Shown one piece after another: positions 51,600 through 61,650 of a DNA stretch of 64,000 nt. A program made the translations under genes and the position numbers. Origin of the DNA: Diphasiastrum complanatum (taxonomy: Eukaryota; Streptophyta; Lycopodiopsida; Lycopodiales; Lycopodiaceae). Numbering within the stretch: the stretch's first letter is position 1; the number at the start of each line of letters is the position of its first letter. The notes under the pieces were generated by a model, which searched no databases, was not told the DNA's origin, and worked only from the letters and a program-made list of their open reading frames with translations. The stretch lies in assembly GCA_029204225.1 (NCBI GenBank), contig CM055095.1:27638958-27702957 (forward strand). Direction: 5' to 3'.

Positions 51600-52105
51600 A
51601 CATGAATGATCAAAGCAGTCTGGAATATTTGATCTTGGCCATACTCGCTCAAGATACTCCACCCATCCCCAATGGACGTCCATGTTGTCTAGTAGAGCGC
51701 CACAATGGGTGCAACATGTGGGCTATTGCATGGATGGATTTGTGAAAAAAATCCCATCTCTTTTGCCAAATGGCAAGTAGCTCTCGCTTCCTACAACATG
51801 CAAGGACATGAGGCACATTACAATCATTTGTTGTTTGTCATTCAAATCTAGCAAATGAGTTGGAAACGTAGCATAAATAAGGGATAGGAGTTAGACCTGG
51901 CCTCATCCAAGACTGATTTTTTCAATGCCTCTCCAATTCGGTCCATGAACTCGTCGTATATGAGACCGAGTAGCACGTAAAACAGCAATTCATGGCATTG
52001 TTTGTGAAAACGTCTACTTGACCCAGTCTCCTCAACTACAGACCTAAACACGGTGCCGAATGGGCAAGAAACCATCATGTTCATGATGGATATGTCGTGG
52101 AACAT
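51600..52105 (-). pseudogene. hAT transposase fragment, internally deleted
   Basis: The minus frame 51848-52105 has NMMVSCPFGTVFRSVV (end of DUF659 core), then GLIYDEFMDRIGEALKK. Further left, in another frame, FHKSIHAIAHMLHPLW corresponds to the LH.PLHAA..LNP block before hATC. The catalytic middle is deleted. MDRIGE parallels MDRLGE of the 44.8-kb copy. The piece 51817-51972 recurs at 61125-61281. Confidence 0.65.
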
Positions 52106-52723
52106 TAGTCCATCCGTTGGACAATATCAAGCATGCAAAGCTGCATCAGACATAAGCTAGACACTTGCCATATCAAACACATATAATCTCTTCATACTAG
52201 CAACATGCAAGAAATGTGAAACAAACTTGTGAAATGAAAATGATGATACATTCATTGTACAAGGTAGCAATAGTTTTATGCCTGCTAGCTTGCTCGAATA
52301 GGGCTCAGCTCCTGTGTGATGGTCTCCTGCTCTCGACGTAGGACGCTCCGTCTCTCTCGAAGGTCCTCCATGAAGCATCCACTGCTGCGAACTAATGTAT
52401 CATCTCTTTGAAAATGCGCATGTTAGCAAACTGAAGCATCATTTCTTTGAAAACGTGCATGTTAGCGGCAAATAGAACGATGGCCTCATAAAAAAACTGG
52501 GCCATTAGCTAGTGCATGACTCATGCTGGTGCATCTACCAACCTCTACTTAAAGTGGTTTGCTCACTTTGCTGTGCTTTGGGCATGACCCTTTTTCGATG
52601 TGAATGGTCATCTGCCTAGGTCACCCACCTTGTGATGGTACAAGGTGGGCCAATGGGGGGTGTATCTGATGATGGCATGGCATGTTCTGGGTCTCTCTCC
52701 CCACTCGTGCTAGGACTTGCATT
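52106..52723. other. No recognisable gene
   Basis: The phrase catttctttgaaaa(c/t)gtgcatgttagc and its near copy (about 52400-52470) form a short imperfect duplication. Otherwise nothing was recognised. Confidence 0.45.
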
Positions 52724-53346
52724 TAGTGTTCCCACGAACCGCGGTTCATTTGTGAACAAACCATGATTCCTCAAAGAATCGGTTGGGTCTGATTCGAATC
52801 GGAAAGAATTGGACCCAGGAAAAAGAATCAGTTCTTTGATTTTGAACGATTCTTTGATTGTGACATTAACGAGTTCTTGTTTTGGCTTTCCAATGTTATA
52901 ATTTGTATTCAAATGATTACCTAGTATATTGTATGATCGATGTTTGATGATGGATCATGAATAAACCATAAATTAAAATGTTACGTGGAAGTTGGAGCAT
53001 GCAATCTTGTTTGTGAAGTTTGAAATGTGGCCATTCAAGATTGGTGCACTTGTGATTCGGTGAATGTTGAATTGTGATATGGTTTCAGGCTTCAGCTTTC
53101 TACCAGCAATAGTGAAGTTTGAAATGTATGTTTTCAATAGCAATCTAACATCTATAAGATTTTAGACACATTGTAGACATTATACATAATCCATTAGATG
53201 TTTTTTTAGCATTATACGTAAAAAATGCAAAATTATTTTTTGCTGATTCTTTCCGATTCTTTTGGAAGGGACCGGATTCAGAACCATGATTCATGCCTAT
53301 TCATCCGATTCTGAAAAGGTCGATTTTGATCCGGGTGGAAACACTA
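52724..53346. mobile_element. hAT-type MITE, 623 bp, with perfect 8-bp TSD
   Basis: Termini TAGTGTTCCCAC and (reverse complement) TAGTGTTTCCAC are inverted, and CTTGCATT flanks both sides (52716-52723, 53347-53354). Sub-terminal regions are rich in gattcgaatcgg and gattcttt motifs. An 8-bp duplication and TAG-type termini are the hAT signature. It has no coding capacity. Confidence 0.88.
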
Positions 53347-53354
53347 CTTGCATT

Positions 53355-54130
53355 TGAACTTTGATGCGCTAGCCACTGGTCTTGGAATATCATGGCTAGG
53401 TACCCCTCTGTGGGTAGGCCTTGCATCTTGGCACTAGGAGCCTTGTCCTGGTTGTTGGAAAAAGCTATGAGCTGGTGTCAGTGGCTGAGTGGATGATCCA
53501 TCAAGCCCCTATGTGTCCCACTTCTTGTCTACCTCAACATCTATACTGTGCCCATCCTCGCCCATCTAGCCTGGTGAGCTGCAACAATTGCTAATGTTTC
53601 ATGGACATTTTCAAAAAGGTTTTGAAACAGGAAAGAATCGACAACCTTGGCAAAGAATCGGCGAATCAGTTTTGGGTTTTTGTTTTTTCTTCTAGGGGAT
53701 TTTTTCTAGCCTTCTATTATAGCAAAAACAAGTGCTTTTATAGTGTTTAAATTGCAATGTACATTACAATCAATCAACGACCAATCTTGAATCCAACTCC
53801 TAACTCCCTCCTATTATCATGATTTATATGTATCTCCCAAGTCCCACCTATTTTCATGATCCATACTATATAGTACATAACCCTCGGCATGGTCTCGACT
53901 CTCTCTAAACCCTAAATCTAATATTTATCTCTACCTTCCAACACTGATCGCACACGAATTAGTAACACCCTACACTAGATTCTATTATCTAACACTAATC
54001 TAACCTATTATCTAACGCTAATTATTAAGAAGTAATAATTGCTCCTACACGCTGTTCTAGATCCTAATTTACGGTTCATATCATTCCTTGCCCTCACACA
54101 AAAAAGGCATTACTAATCTGTCTATCTCTC
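53355..54130. other. No recognisable gene
   Basis: AT-rich, with short cta- and taatc-rich stretches after 53900. No family signature. Confidence 0.45.
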
Positions 54131-54218
54131 TCACACGTGCACGTGCGCGCGCGTGCACGCACGCACACACGCACGCACGCACACACACCCGCGCGCGTGG
54201 GCACACGCACACACTCAC
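54131..54218. repeat. Alternating purine-pyrimidine tract, Z-DNA candidate
   Basis: About 85 bp of almost pure (CA/CG)n alternation, including cgtgcgcgcgcgtgcacgcacgc-like blocks. This is the most Z-prone composition in the window. Confidence 0.75.
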
Positions 54219-55706
54219 ATTTACACTTGAAGTCACTTGCTAAGGCTGTGTTAGCAGCAACCCAACTTTGGCAGGCAATCGAGTTTGTGAATGTGGCCGA
54301 ATTTCCACATTGGGATGAACAACCTTTTTAATAATCAACAAGTTTTCGTGTATCATTTTCAGCATGAAATTTGCCGAGGAGTTGGCAAAGCCCATGGATA
54401 TGTGGTCATCTTCCAAAAATGTTACTCATTTGAATCCCCTTGTCCTCCGAATGGCACAAAGCTGTGGCTCCCAAATTTTTTTTGCCATCTGTCTTAGGTG
54501 AAAAAAGCATTTATGTATGGCATGCATCACGCTCCATATTGATGTTTTTGCCTTGCCCCTATAGGCAGCACATAGGTTCAGGTGGGATTTTATGGGTTTT
54601 TTAATTTCCTTTTGTTTTGAATAAGATTTGTTTGGAAATGGCATTTGTACACTTTCTATCGTGTGAAAAAACTGTTCTCTCTCTCTCTCTCTGTGGCATT
54701 TGTATTTTTTAGAGCAAGTCATGTGTCTTCTAAGAATAGTAATATTCATGTTCTCTTATTGAGTATAGTATAAATATACAATGAATTATTGTTAGGGGTA
54801 TTTCTAGAGGGAGATTGGTCTTGTCAGAAAGTCCTAAAATGGGAAGGACCCACACTGCACTTACGTCAATGATCGAGGATGACCGCTTCCAATCTTGATG
54901 GCTTGATCAACCACCCTATGCTCCTCCTGCCAATAGAAGTTTTCCAGGTGAGATCTATGTCTGTCAACGACATACAATCAACTGGTATAGTTTTCGTCAT
55001 CATGAAATGACGCTGCACCTTATTAGGGTTCGGAACTAGAGGTTGTTTACAATACATCAGTACTAAGCTTGTATGGTTCATGTACAATTTAGACCTAATG
55101 GCGCATAGCCAATCACTAGCCTTAGGTACGATGTTATGCTCTCTCAGTAGAGGGGAATGTGGCTTTAGACTCCTAACCCTAGCTGATCCTAACTTGAATG
55201 GGCTGAGGTTAGATACGATGTTATACTCAAAGGACCGTCAATTTCTGGCTTTATGGAATAATCGATAACATGTGTGCCTTGACCACCTAATTATTATGCA
55301 AATGGCTGTTTATAACCTTAGCGATAAAACTACAACTGAGTGATGTGGTATGGTAAATTGTACATGCTGCTATGTTGGTGGAGCGGGAGTACTTTGTCGT
55401 GCTTGGGATCTAAAGCATTTTGCTAGACAGTACCGAAGGCATGAGTGACTAGACCGATGGCTACCCAAAGTGATGTATTTTGGGTGCGCTTGGTGGACTA
55501 TTCACTCTTGTATTTGAAAGAGGTCGGGCCCGTTTAACACACACTCAGTTAACCCCGAAATTAGTAAAACAAAATGATGTTTATAACTTTGACAATTTCT
55601 TGTTACTAACTAGGTGAACATAGAACTAGTTAGATTAAAAAACTGAAAGACTAAACAATATGCGCATCCTATTGAGAGTGTCTTAAACACTATTTACTCT
55701 ATCACC
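54219..55706. other. No recognisable gene
   Basis: Mixed-composition spacer with a short (CT)n at about 54678-54693. Short ORFs show no family character. Confidence 0.45.
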
Positions 55707-55711
55707 ATGTA

Positions 55712-56154
55712 AGTTACGAATAGAGCCACAGCTGATCTAGAGCTAAGCTATGAAAGCATCACATAAGCAAGACTTAAGCTATGAAAGCGGCACATAAGCA
55801 AGACTTAACCCTAGAAAGCAGGAAAGAGAGAGATTAAGGAGGCTAAAGAGAGAGATCAATATCATCAGCTGAATAACAAATGACACAGTTTCCCTACTTA
55901 TAGCCAAGAGGAAGCCCTAAAAGGAAGCTTCTGGTGGCTAGGGCCCAACTGGGAGGGAAAATAGTGCGCCCTTCAAGAAGGCCCCCACTCTCCAGTAATA
56001 TGTCCAAATGGCCTATTAATGAATAATAAGGCCAAAGGCCAACCATATAGTCTAAGTGTCACTAATGAATAAAAAAGGGCCCAAGGCCTGCTTATGCATA
56101 AAGTAAAGTAAATGTAAATGGACGCGGCGAATGTAATGAGCCAAGTCCATAACT
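55712..56154 (-). repeat. 3' LTR (443 bp) with non-canonical termini
   Basis: Matches the right LTR except for substitutions and a 16-bp segment (near 55955-55970) absent from the right copy. Confidence 0.9.
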
Positions 56155-56233
56155 CTCCCTGGCACAAAAGAAAAAGACCCAACTGTCGAAAAGAAATTGG
56201 ATCAAGTAGCAGCAAGCCCTGGTGCATCAACAG

Positions 56234-56690
56234 CTAGAACAACATCTGATGTAGAGGAATCAACAAGTGCAGCAAGAGCACGAGCCTGATCCGCAAGTGA
56301 TGGTGTATGATAAAAGACATCAATAGGCTCCCATGTGGCCTCCTCAATAGGACGAGCATCCCACTGGACCAAAAACTGAATCTGCCGGCGGCGTCGACTA
56401 TGGTATAGACGAACCTGTAATATAGCAGCAGGTAAAAATGGAAATAACTCTGGAGCAGTGGAAACTCAGCATCACAAGGAGCGTCATCCTCAATAGCAGC
56501 ACGTAATAAATTGACATGGAATACATCACAGGCGCGTGTGGAAGCAGGAAGCTGTAAGCGATATGTAACTGGACTAAGAACTTCCAAAATACGATAAGGC
56601 CCATAATAACGTGGTGCAAGCTTCTCAGTAGAAGCATGGCCCTGGACAAAATGATGACGTGCAAACCGTAGGCATAGATAAACCATATCT
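56234..56690 (-). pseudogene. Chromovirus integrase C-terminus and chromodomain
   Basis: The frame 56234-56686 starts with FVQGHASTEKLAPRYYGPYRI, then EVLSPVTYRLQLP and DVFHVNLLRAA, the GPY/F integrase tail. In the next frame (about 56250-56410) come RQIQFLVQWDARPIEEATWEP and the preceding Tyr-His segment, a chromodomain. It has the W and WE positions that read methylated histone H3 and steer insertion to heterochromatin (family knowledge). A frame shift separates it from the GPY/F part. Confidence 0.82.
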
Positions 56691-57190
56691 CCAAGCTGAA
56701 ACTCAACATCCTGTTAAGGATCTCAGACTGCCCATCAGAAGTAGAATGATAAGCAGAACCCATATAAAGCTGTACATCCAATATACGCATAAGCTCTGTC
56801 TCGAATATAAACTTACTATCCCGATCAGAAAGGATAGTACGAGGAAATCCATGCAGGAGGAAAATCTTTGATAGGAACAAACGTGCACACTGCTCTGCTG
56901 TGAGAGTACTGTGAACTGGTATAAAATGTGCCTGTTTCGAGAACTTGTCAACTACCACCATACATGAATCGTGACCACGCTGGGTATGGGGAAGGCCAAG
57001 GATAAAGTCCATAGATATATCAGTCCACTGGCGATGAGGAATAGGCCAACTCTGGAGCAAACTAGGAGATTTAGCACGGGAGTACTTTTTACGAAGACAA
57101 AAAGGGCAGGTACGAATAAGTACAGCAAGCTCAGATCGAAGAGAGGGCCAATAGAAATGGTCTTTGAGACGAGCATAAGACAGTACTAGA
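56691..57190 (-). pseudogene. Chromovirus integrase core
   Basis: Starts with HFYWPSLRSELAVLIRTCPFCL (zinc-binding half, about 57080-57170), then WTDISMDFILGLP (first Asp), KQAHFIPVHSTLT, FLLHGFPRTILSDRDSKF (second Asp) and STSDGQSEILNRM (Glu). The triad survives. After RNML the frame is lost and the C-terminal core is deleted up to 56690. Confidence 0.82.
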
Positions 57191-58048
57191 CTTCTTCAAA
57201 AGTGCATGAAGAGGAGCTGCAATAGTGGCAAAATGAGGAACTGGACAACGAAGGTGAGTGGCTAACCCAAGGAACATACGAACATGATGAATATCAGTTG
57301 GTATAGGCCGATCCTGGATGGCTTGAACCTTATGAGGGTCCAGATGAATTTGTCCATTACAAACAAGAAAACCAAGAAACTCGATCTCAGAAACAACAAA
57401 AGAACATTTAGACATCTTAGCAAATAACTGGTGATGTACAAGTAACTGAAATACAGAGGAAAGATGGGAAACATGCTCAGCAAGAGACTGACTAAAAATA
57501 AGAATATCATCAAAATAAACCAAGACACAATGACCAAGAAGCGGACGCATGACGTTATTCATCACATTCTGGAACGTAGGAGGGCCATTAGTAACATTAA
57601 AAGGAAGCACACGAAATTCATATAAACCAAGATGAGTACGAAAAGCAGTCTTATGTTCGTCAGAAGGGTGCATCCTGATTTGGTAATATCCAGAACAAAG
57701 GTCTTGGAAAAGATTTTAGAGGTACCGAGCTGGTCAAAGACGTCATCCATGTTTGGAAAAGATTTTAGAGGTACCGAGCTGGTCAAAGAGGTCATCCATG
57801 TGTGGAATAGGGTACTGATTACGAATAGTCAACTTATGTAAAGCACGGTAATCAATACAAAGGCGTTTGGTACCATCTTTCTTACTAACAAGGAGAACAG
57901 GGGCACCAAAAGGGCTGTGACTAGGAACAATGAGACCCTGATCTAACAAGGCAGTAATATGGAGCTCAAGCTCATCACGCTCAGATCGAGACATACGATA
58001 AGGGGGACGGGAAGGAGGAGTATAAGAAGCAAGATCACTGGTCTGAGT
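57190..58048 (-). pseudogene. Chromovirus reverse transcriptase, broken
   Basis: The RT begins [15 protein letters not shown] in the long gag-RT frame (57743-58603), with [20 protein letters not shown] and DYRALHKLT. It continues in the frame 57131-57673 with MHPSDEHKTAFRTH, FNVTNGPPTFQNVMN and the active site VYFDDILIF (57500 area). A 49-bp tandem duplication (57705-57802) shifts the frame between the two parts. RNase H is missing: after HALLKKS the sequence jumps to integrase. Confidence 0.85.
57705..57802. repeat. 49-bp tandem duplication inside RT
   Basis: tggaaaagattttagagg and about 31 further bases occur twice, head to tail, with one or two differences. Since 49 is not a multiple of three, it breaks the RT frame. 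Confidence 0.9.
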
Positions 58049-58603
58049 GAGACTACGGAATGTATCACGTTGGCGGTCGAGCCACTGAGGATCAATCATA
58101 GCATGACGGAGGTCACGACGAAAAGTATGCCATACATGGAGCCCTTCCCGATCAGGATCAGCTCTATAAACTCGCCACCACGTGGCGGCGCGTCCATCTA
58201 AATGTAAAGCAGCCAACTGGATCTTCTGAGGATTAGTCTTAGGGTAGATCTGAAAATATGTGTCAAGCTTAGCAAACCAATTCTCTAATAAGTTCCCGTC
58301 AGAGGAATCGGAATAGGTAGCAAGCTGTACCCTATCACGAAAGTCTCGAGCAAAGTGTGGCTCAGGAAGTGGGGGACGTGAAAAGAAACCAGGAGGTGGG
58401 TTAGGTGGAATGAACGGTCCACCACCAGGCTGACTAGCAGAGGAAGATGGAAATCCAAATGGAGGGGGAGTCCCAAATGAAGGAAAAACAGGAGCTTTAC
58501 CAGGACCATGAGGCTGTAAAGAATCAATCTGTGACTGCATAGTAGCAAAGCCCGTCATAACGGTATCGAAGCGAAGAACGAGGCCAGAAAGGGTCTCATC
58601 CAT
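58049..58603 (-). pseudogene. Chromovirus Gag fragment fused to RT
   Basis: Starts [16 protein letters not shown] Pro/Phe/Gly-rich stretch follows (about residues 30-85), then [17 protein letters not shown] and [11 protein letters not shown], the Retrotrans_gag capsid core. At about residue 185 the frame passes straight into RT, with no zinc knuckle and no protease, so a deletion fused gag to RT in frame. Confidence 0.85.
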
Positions 58604-59332
58604 GCGACAAAACTGATCGGATACTCACTCGGGGTAGGTGAATGTGACATAATGATAGTGGAAGGAATAGACGAAAACTTGAGAGAGCGGACTCTTGTCG
58701 TCACCCCAAATTAGTCTATTAAAACCACTATTATCACAACTAAGAAAGGACAACAATCAACAAATGAAAAAAGTGAAAATGAAGGCTGTAAAAATGCGCT
58801 GGACAGCCAGGAGGCAAGTGACAAATTGGAGTATCAAACTGAGTCGGAATTTTGTGAAATTTGGTTGAGGATGGGCGATGGACAGCCTGCAAACAAGGTG
58901 TGAAAAATGGCTGCAAACGGAGACAAAAACTGACGAAAGTGACAAGTATGAAGCAGCTGGACAGCCTGCAAACAAAAGTGAGAGGGCTGAAAATGGTAGG
59001 AGGAACAGATGAAAGAGATGAGGGAATTGGGCACTGGAGAGCCTACAAACAAGCTGGAAATGGGTGATAGAGGGTTGGAACTTGGGCGCCGGAAATAATC
59101 TGCCCCCAAATTTTTTCTTTTCCGGCCGCCAAATTTAGCGGAAGTACTTCCGCTAAGTATCTGCTAAAGCTCCGCCAAGGAAAATGCTTTGATAGGAGCT
59201 GGTCCTCCTCTAAACTGTGCTGAATGTTGCTGAAGCAAAGAGACGAAAGCCCTCAGCAAAGAGAGAAAAATCAGCAAGGAAAATGGGCACCCAATCAGAA
59301 AATCAGATCTAAAATTCAGCAATCAGGAAAGT
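58604..59332 (-). other. 5' untranslated leader of the AG/CT chromovirus
   Basis: Lies between the primer site and the gag Met. The phrase tggacagcc followed by tgcaaacaa and a variant recurs about four times (58800-59045). No protein was recognised. Confidence 0.55.
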
Positions 59333-59344
59333 GCTCTGATACCA
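59333..59344 (-). promoter_or_regulatory. Primer binding site of the AG/CT chromovirus
   Basis: A perfect TGGTATCAGAGC on the minus strand with no spacer to the LTR, which fixes the LTR edge at AGTTACG. Confidence 0.9.
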
Positions 59345-59771
59345 AGTTACGAATAGAGCCACAGCTGATCTAGAGCTAAGCTATGAAAGCATCACATAAG
59401 CAAGACTTAAGCTATGAAGGCGGCACATAAGCAAGACTTAACCCTAGAAAGCAGGAAAGAGAGAGATTAAGGAGGCTAAAGAGAGAGATCAATATCATCA
59501 GCTGAATAACAAATGACACAGTTTCCCTACTTATAGCCAAGAGGAAGCCCTAAAAGGAAGCTTCTGGTGGCTAGGGTCCAACTGAGAGTCCAAGAAGGCC
59601 CCCACTCTCCAGTAATATGTCCAAATGGCCTAATAATGAATAATAAGGCCAAAGGCCAACCATATAGTCTAAGTGTCACTAATGAATAAAAAAGGGCCCA
59701 AGGCCTGCTTATGCATAAAGTAAAGTAAATGTAAATGAACGCGACGAATGTAATGAGCCGAGTCCATAACT
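59345..59771 (-). repeat. 5' LTR (427 bp) with non-canonical termini
   Basis: Directly adjacent to the primer site. It differs from the left LTR by the 16-bp gap and several substitutions, so the insertion is older than Copia-3. Confidence 0.9.
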
Positions 59772-59776
59772 ATGTA

Positions 59777-60460
59777 GAATGAACCATCTCCATGTAAACA
59801 CTGTTCCATTTAAAGTGCAGACATTCTGGCTCTGGTTGATGGTTGATTACAAATGCTAGAGTAGGATCAAGCTAACTGTATTCCAACACAGAAACATGGT
59901 GCCTTTCTTGAGGATAAACCTTTAGGCATTACCATTCAAGCCATCACTCAATCAAATAGCACGCCAATTTCATTTGCTAATTCCCTCATTGCATCACAAC
60001 AATCAACCACACAAAATAAGCAGGCAAACACTTCACCCTCTCCTTCTCAAACAATCCTCTCACCACACACTTTATCCATGCAATCTTACAAGGTATTGAT
60101 ATTGCTCATGTATCAAGCAAGCGTCATAGCAAGGGACAAGCAAAGGGTAAGAGACAAACACATCAACATTCAAGCTATCACCAAATGTAAGCAACATCAA
60201 TCAAGAAGTGCAAGCATAAATCTACCAATCATTACAATGTCAACCAACATTGAAACTCTTCACACCATGATAATCAACTGACACTCAATCAACAATTGCG
60301 CTCACTCTCTACCCAACTCCCAACAATAAAAAAAGAGGAACCTCCCAACTCCCAACAATAATCACAAAGAGGAACCTTCTCTTTATACTAAATTCCTCCC
60401 TTCCAAATGCTTGCTTGTCATTCTTCATGCCCCCCTTGCCCTTCATGCCATGTGTCCACC
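59777..60460. other. No recognisable gene
   Basis: CA- and TCA-rich spacer. A 25-bp phrase (cctcccaactcccaacaata type) is duplicated near 60305-60365. No coding signature. Confidence 0.45.
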
Positions 60461-60806
60461 CCCTTTTGGAAAGGTACTCCAAGCATTGAAGCATGAGGTG
60501 CTTTGAGTTGGTACCCTTCCCTTTTGAGAAAGGATGGCTTTGAATCAATGTGTACAGTGGTACCACATGTGTGAGCCACTTTTTTCCTTTTGTGCTTTGA
60601 ATGTTTAAATGTGATAAGGTGTTGGAGTACATCCCCTTTTGGAAAGGTACTCCAAGCATTGAAGCATGAGGTGCTTTGAGTTGGTACCCTTCCCTTTTGG
60701 GAAAGGATGGCTTGGAATCAATGTGTAAAGTGGTACCACATGCGTGAGCCACCTTTTTCCTTTTGTGCTCTGAATGTTAAATGTGGTAAGGTGTTGGAGT
60801 ACACCA
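60461..60806. repeat. 173-bp tandem duplication
   Basis: cccttttggaaaggtactcc and the next 150 bases are repeated head to tail with few differences (copy edge at about 60634). The minus frame 60309-60752 simply encodes the repeat. Confidence 0.88.
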
Positions 60807-61124
60807 CTTGCGCCAATCAGTAGGGACTATCCTATCCACCTTCCTAAACCTAAGCACATGCATAGCATTCAAGATATGAAAAAGATTCTAACATGTCACG
60901 CGGTAGTTCGATCCCATGAGAGTAAGTATATGTTGAGATTCACAACATTCTTATGATTCAACATCTAACACTACGAACCATAAACCCTACTCTCCAAGAT
61001 CAAGCTTACTTTCTCTTTCTCTCTCTTCTCTCTCACAAAATAGAACAACAAGCAAATCCAGTAATTAGCAAAACCAAATAATAACAACACATGACAGATG
61101 GAACAAGAAAGAATAGCAAGGAGG
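60807..61124. other. No recognisable gene
   Basis: AT-rich spacer with a short CT-rich patch (61010-61032). Confidence 0.45.
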
Positions 61125-61281
61125 CGCATTACAATCATTTGTTGTTTGTCATTCAAATCTAGCAAATGAGTTGGAAATGTAGCATAAATAAGGGATAGGA
61201 GTTAGACTTGGCCTCATCCAAGACTGATCTACTCAATGCCTCTCCAATGCGGTCCATGAACTCGTCGTATATGAGACCGAG
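61125..61281 (-). pseudogene. Second copy of the hAT transposase fragment
   Basis: About 155 bp nearly identical to 51817-51972 in the same orientation (gcacattacaatcatttgtt or variant to atgagaccgag). It breaks off exactly at the LTR start at 61282, so the Ty3 element inserted here. Confidence 0.8.
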
Positions 61282-61639
61282 TGTGATAGATCCTAACACC
61301 ACAGTAGGGCAAACACTAACTGATCCACCCAACCTTGCCTACTCCCTGATATAGAGTAAGCCCCTCCTAGCCCAGTGTGAGGACTGGTAGCATGCAACTG
61401 CCAAGTGTCGGCCACGTGGCACTGACGTGGCCGACTGCACGTTGGGACCCAACTGGGGGCCCTATCCTGCTGACAGGGTCCCTAGGCTGTGTTAGGCCCG
61501 CCATGGCTATGGACCGTGCTGGGGCACACTACTCACACTGTCTTGCCCTGTTGGTCATGTACGCTGGACACGACCCTGACTGTGGTATCTGACCTATCTG
61601 TGTTCTCTAGGGTTCGGCACTGGTTACGAGCTCGTAACA
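61282..61639 (-). repeat. 3' LTR (358 bp) of the Ty3 element at the right edge
   Basis: The inner edge is fixed by the polypurine tract. The outer edge is fixed by comparison with the uninterrupted hAT copy at 51972. It contains ccacgtggcactgacgtggc, with a CACGTG G-box. Confidence 0.82.
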
Positions 61640-61650
61640 CTCCCTCCCCC

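Larger units (their letters stand above)
55712..59771 (-). mobile_element. Ty3 chromovirus, internally deleted, with AG/CT LTR termini
   Basis: LTRs lie at 55712-56154 and 59345-59771. Both begin AGTTACGAATAG and end CCATAACT on the + strand, so the ends are AG...CT in either reading, not TG...CA. A perfect 5-bp duplication ATGTA flanks the element (55707-55711, 59772-59776). The primer site TGGTATCAGAGC (59344-59333) directly abuts the LTR. The other LTR is preceded by a purine-rich tract GTGCCAGGGAGAG (minus). The interior is only 3.2 kb: gag, part of RT, integrase and a chromodomain. Confidence 0.92.

Noticed and set aside
60309-60752. 147-codon minus ORF
   Set aside because: It is the translation of the 173-bp tandem duplication; both halves encode the same peptide with no family character.
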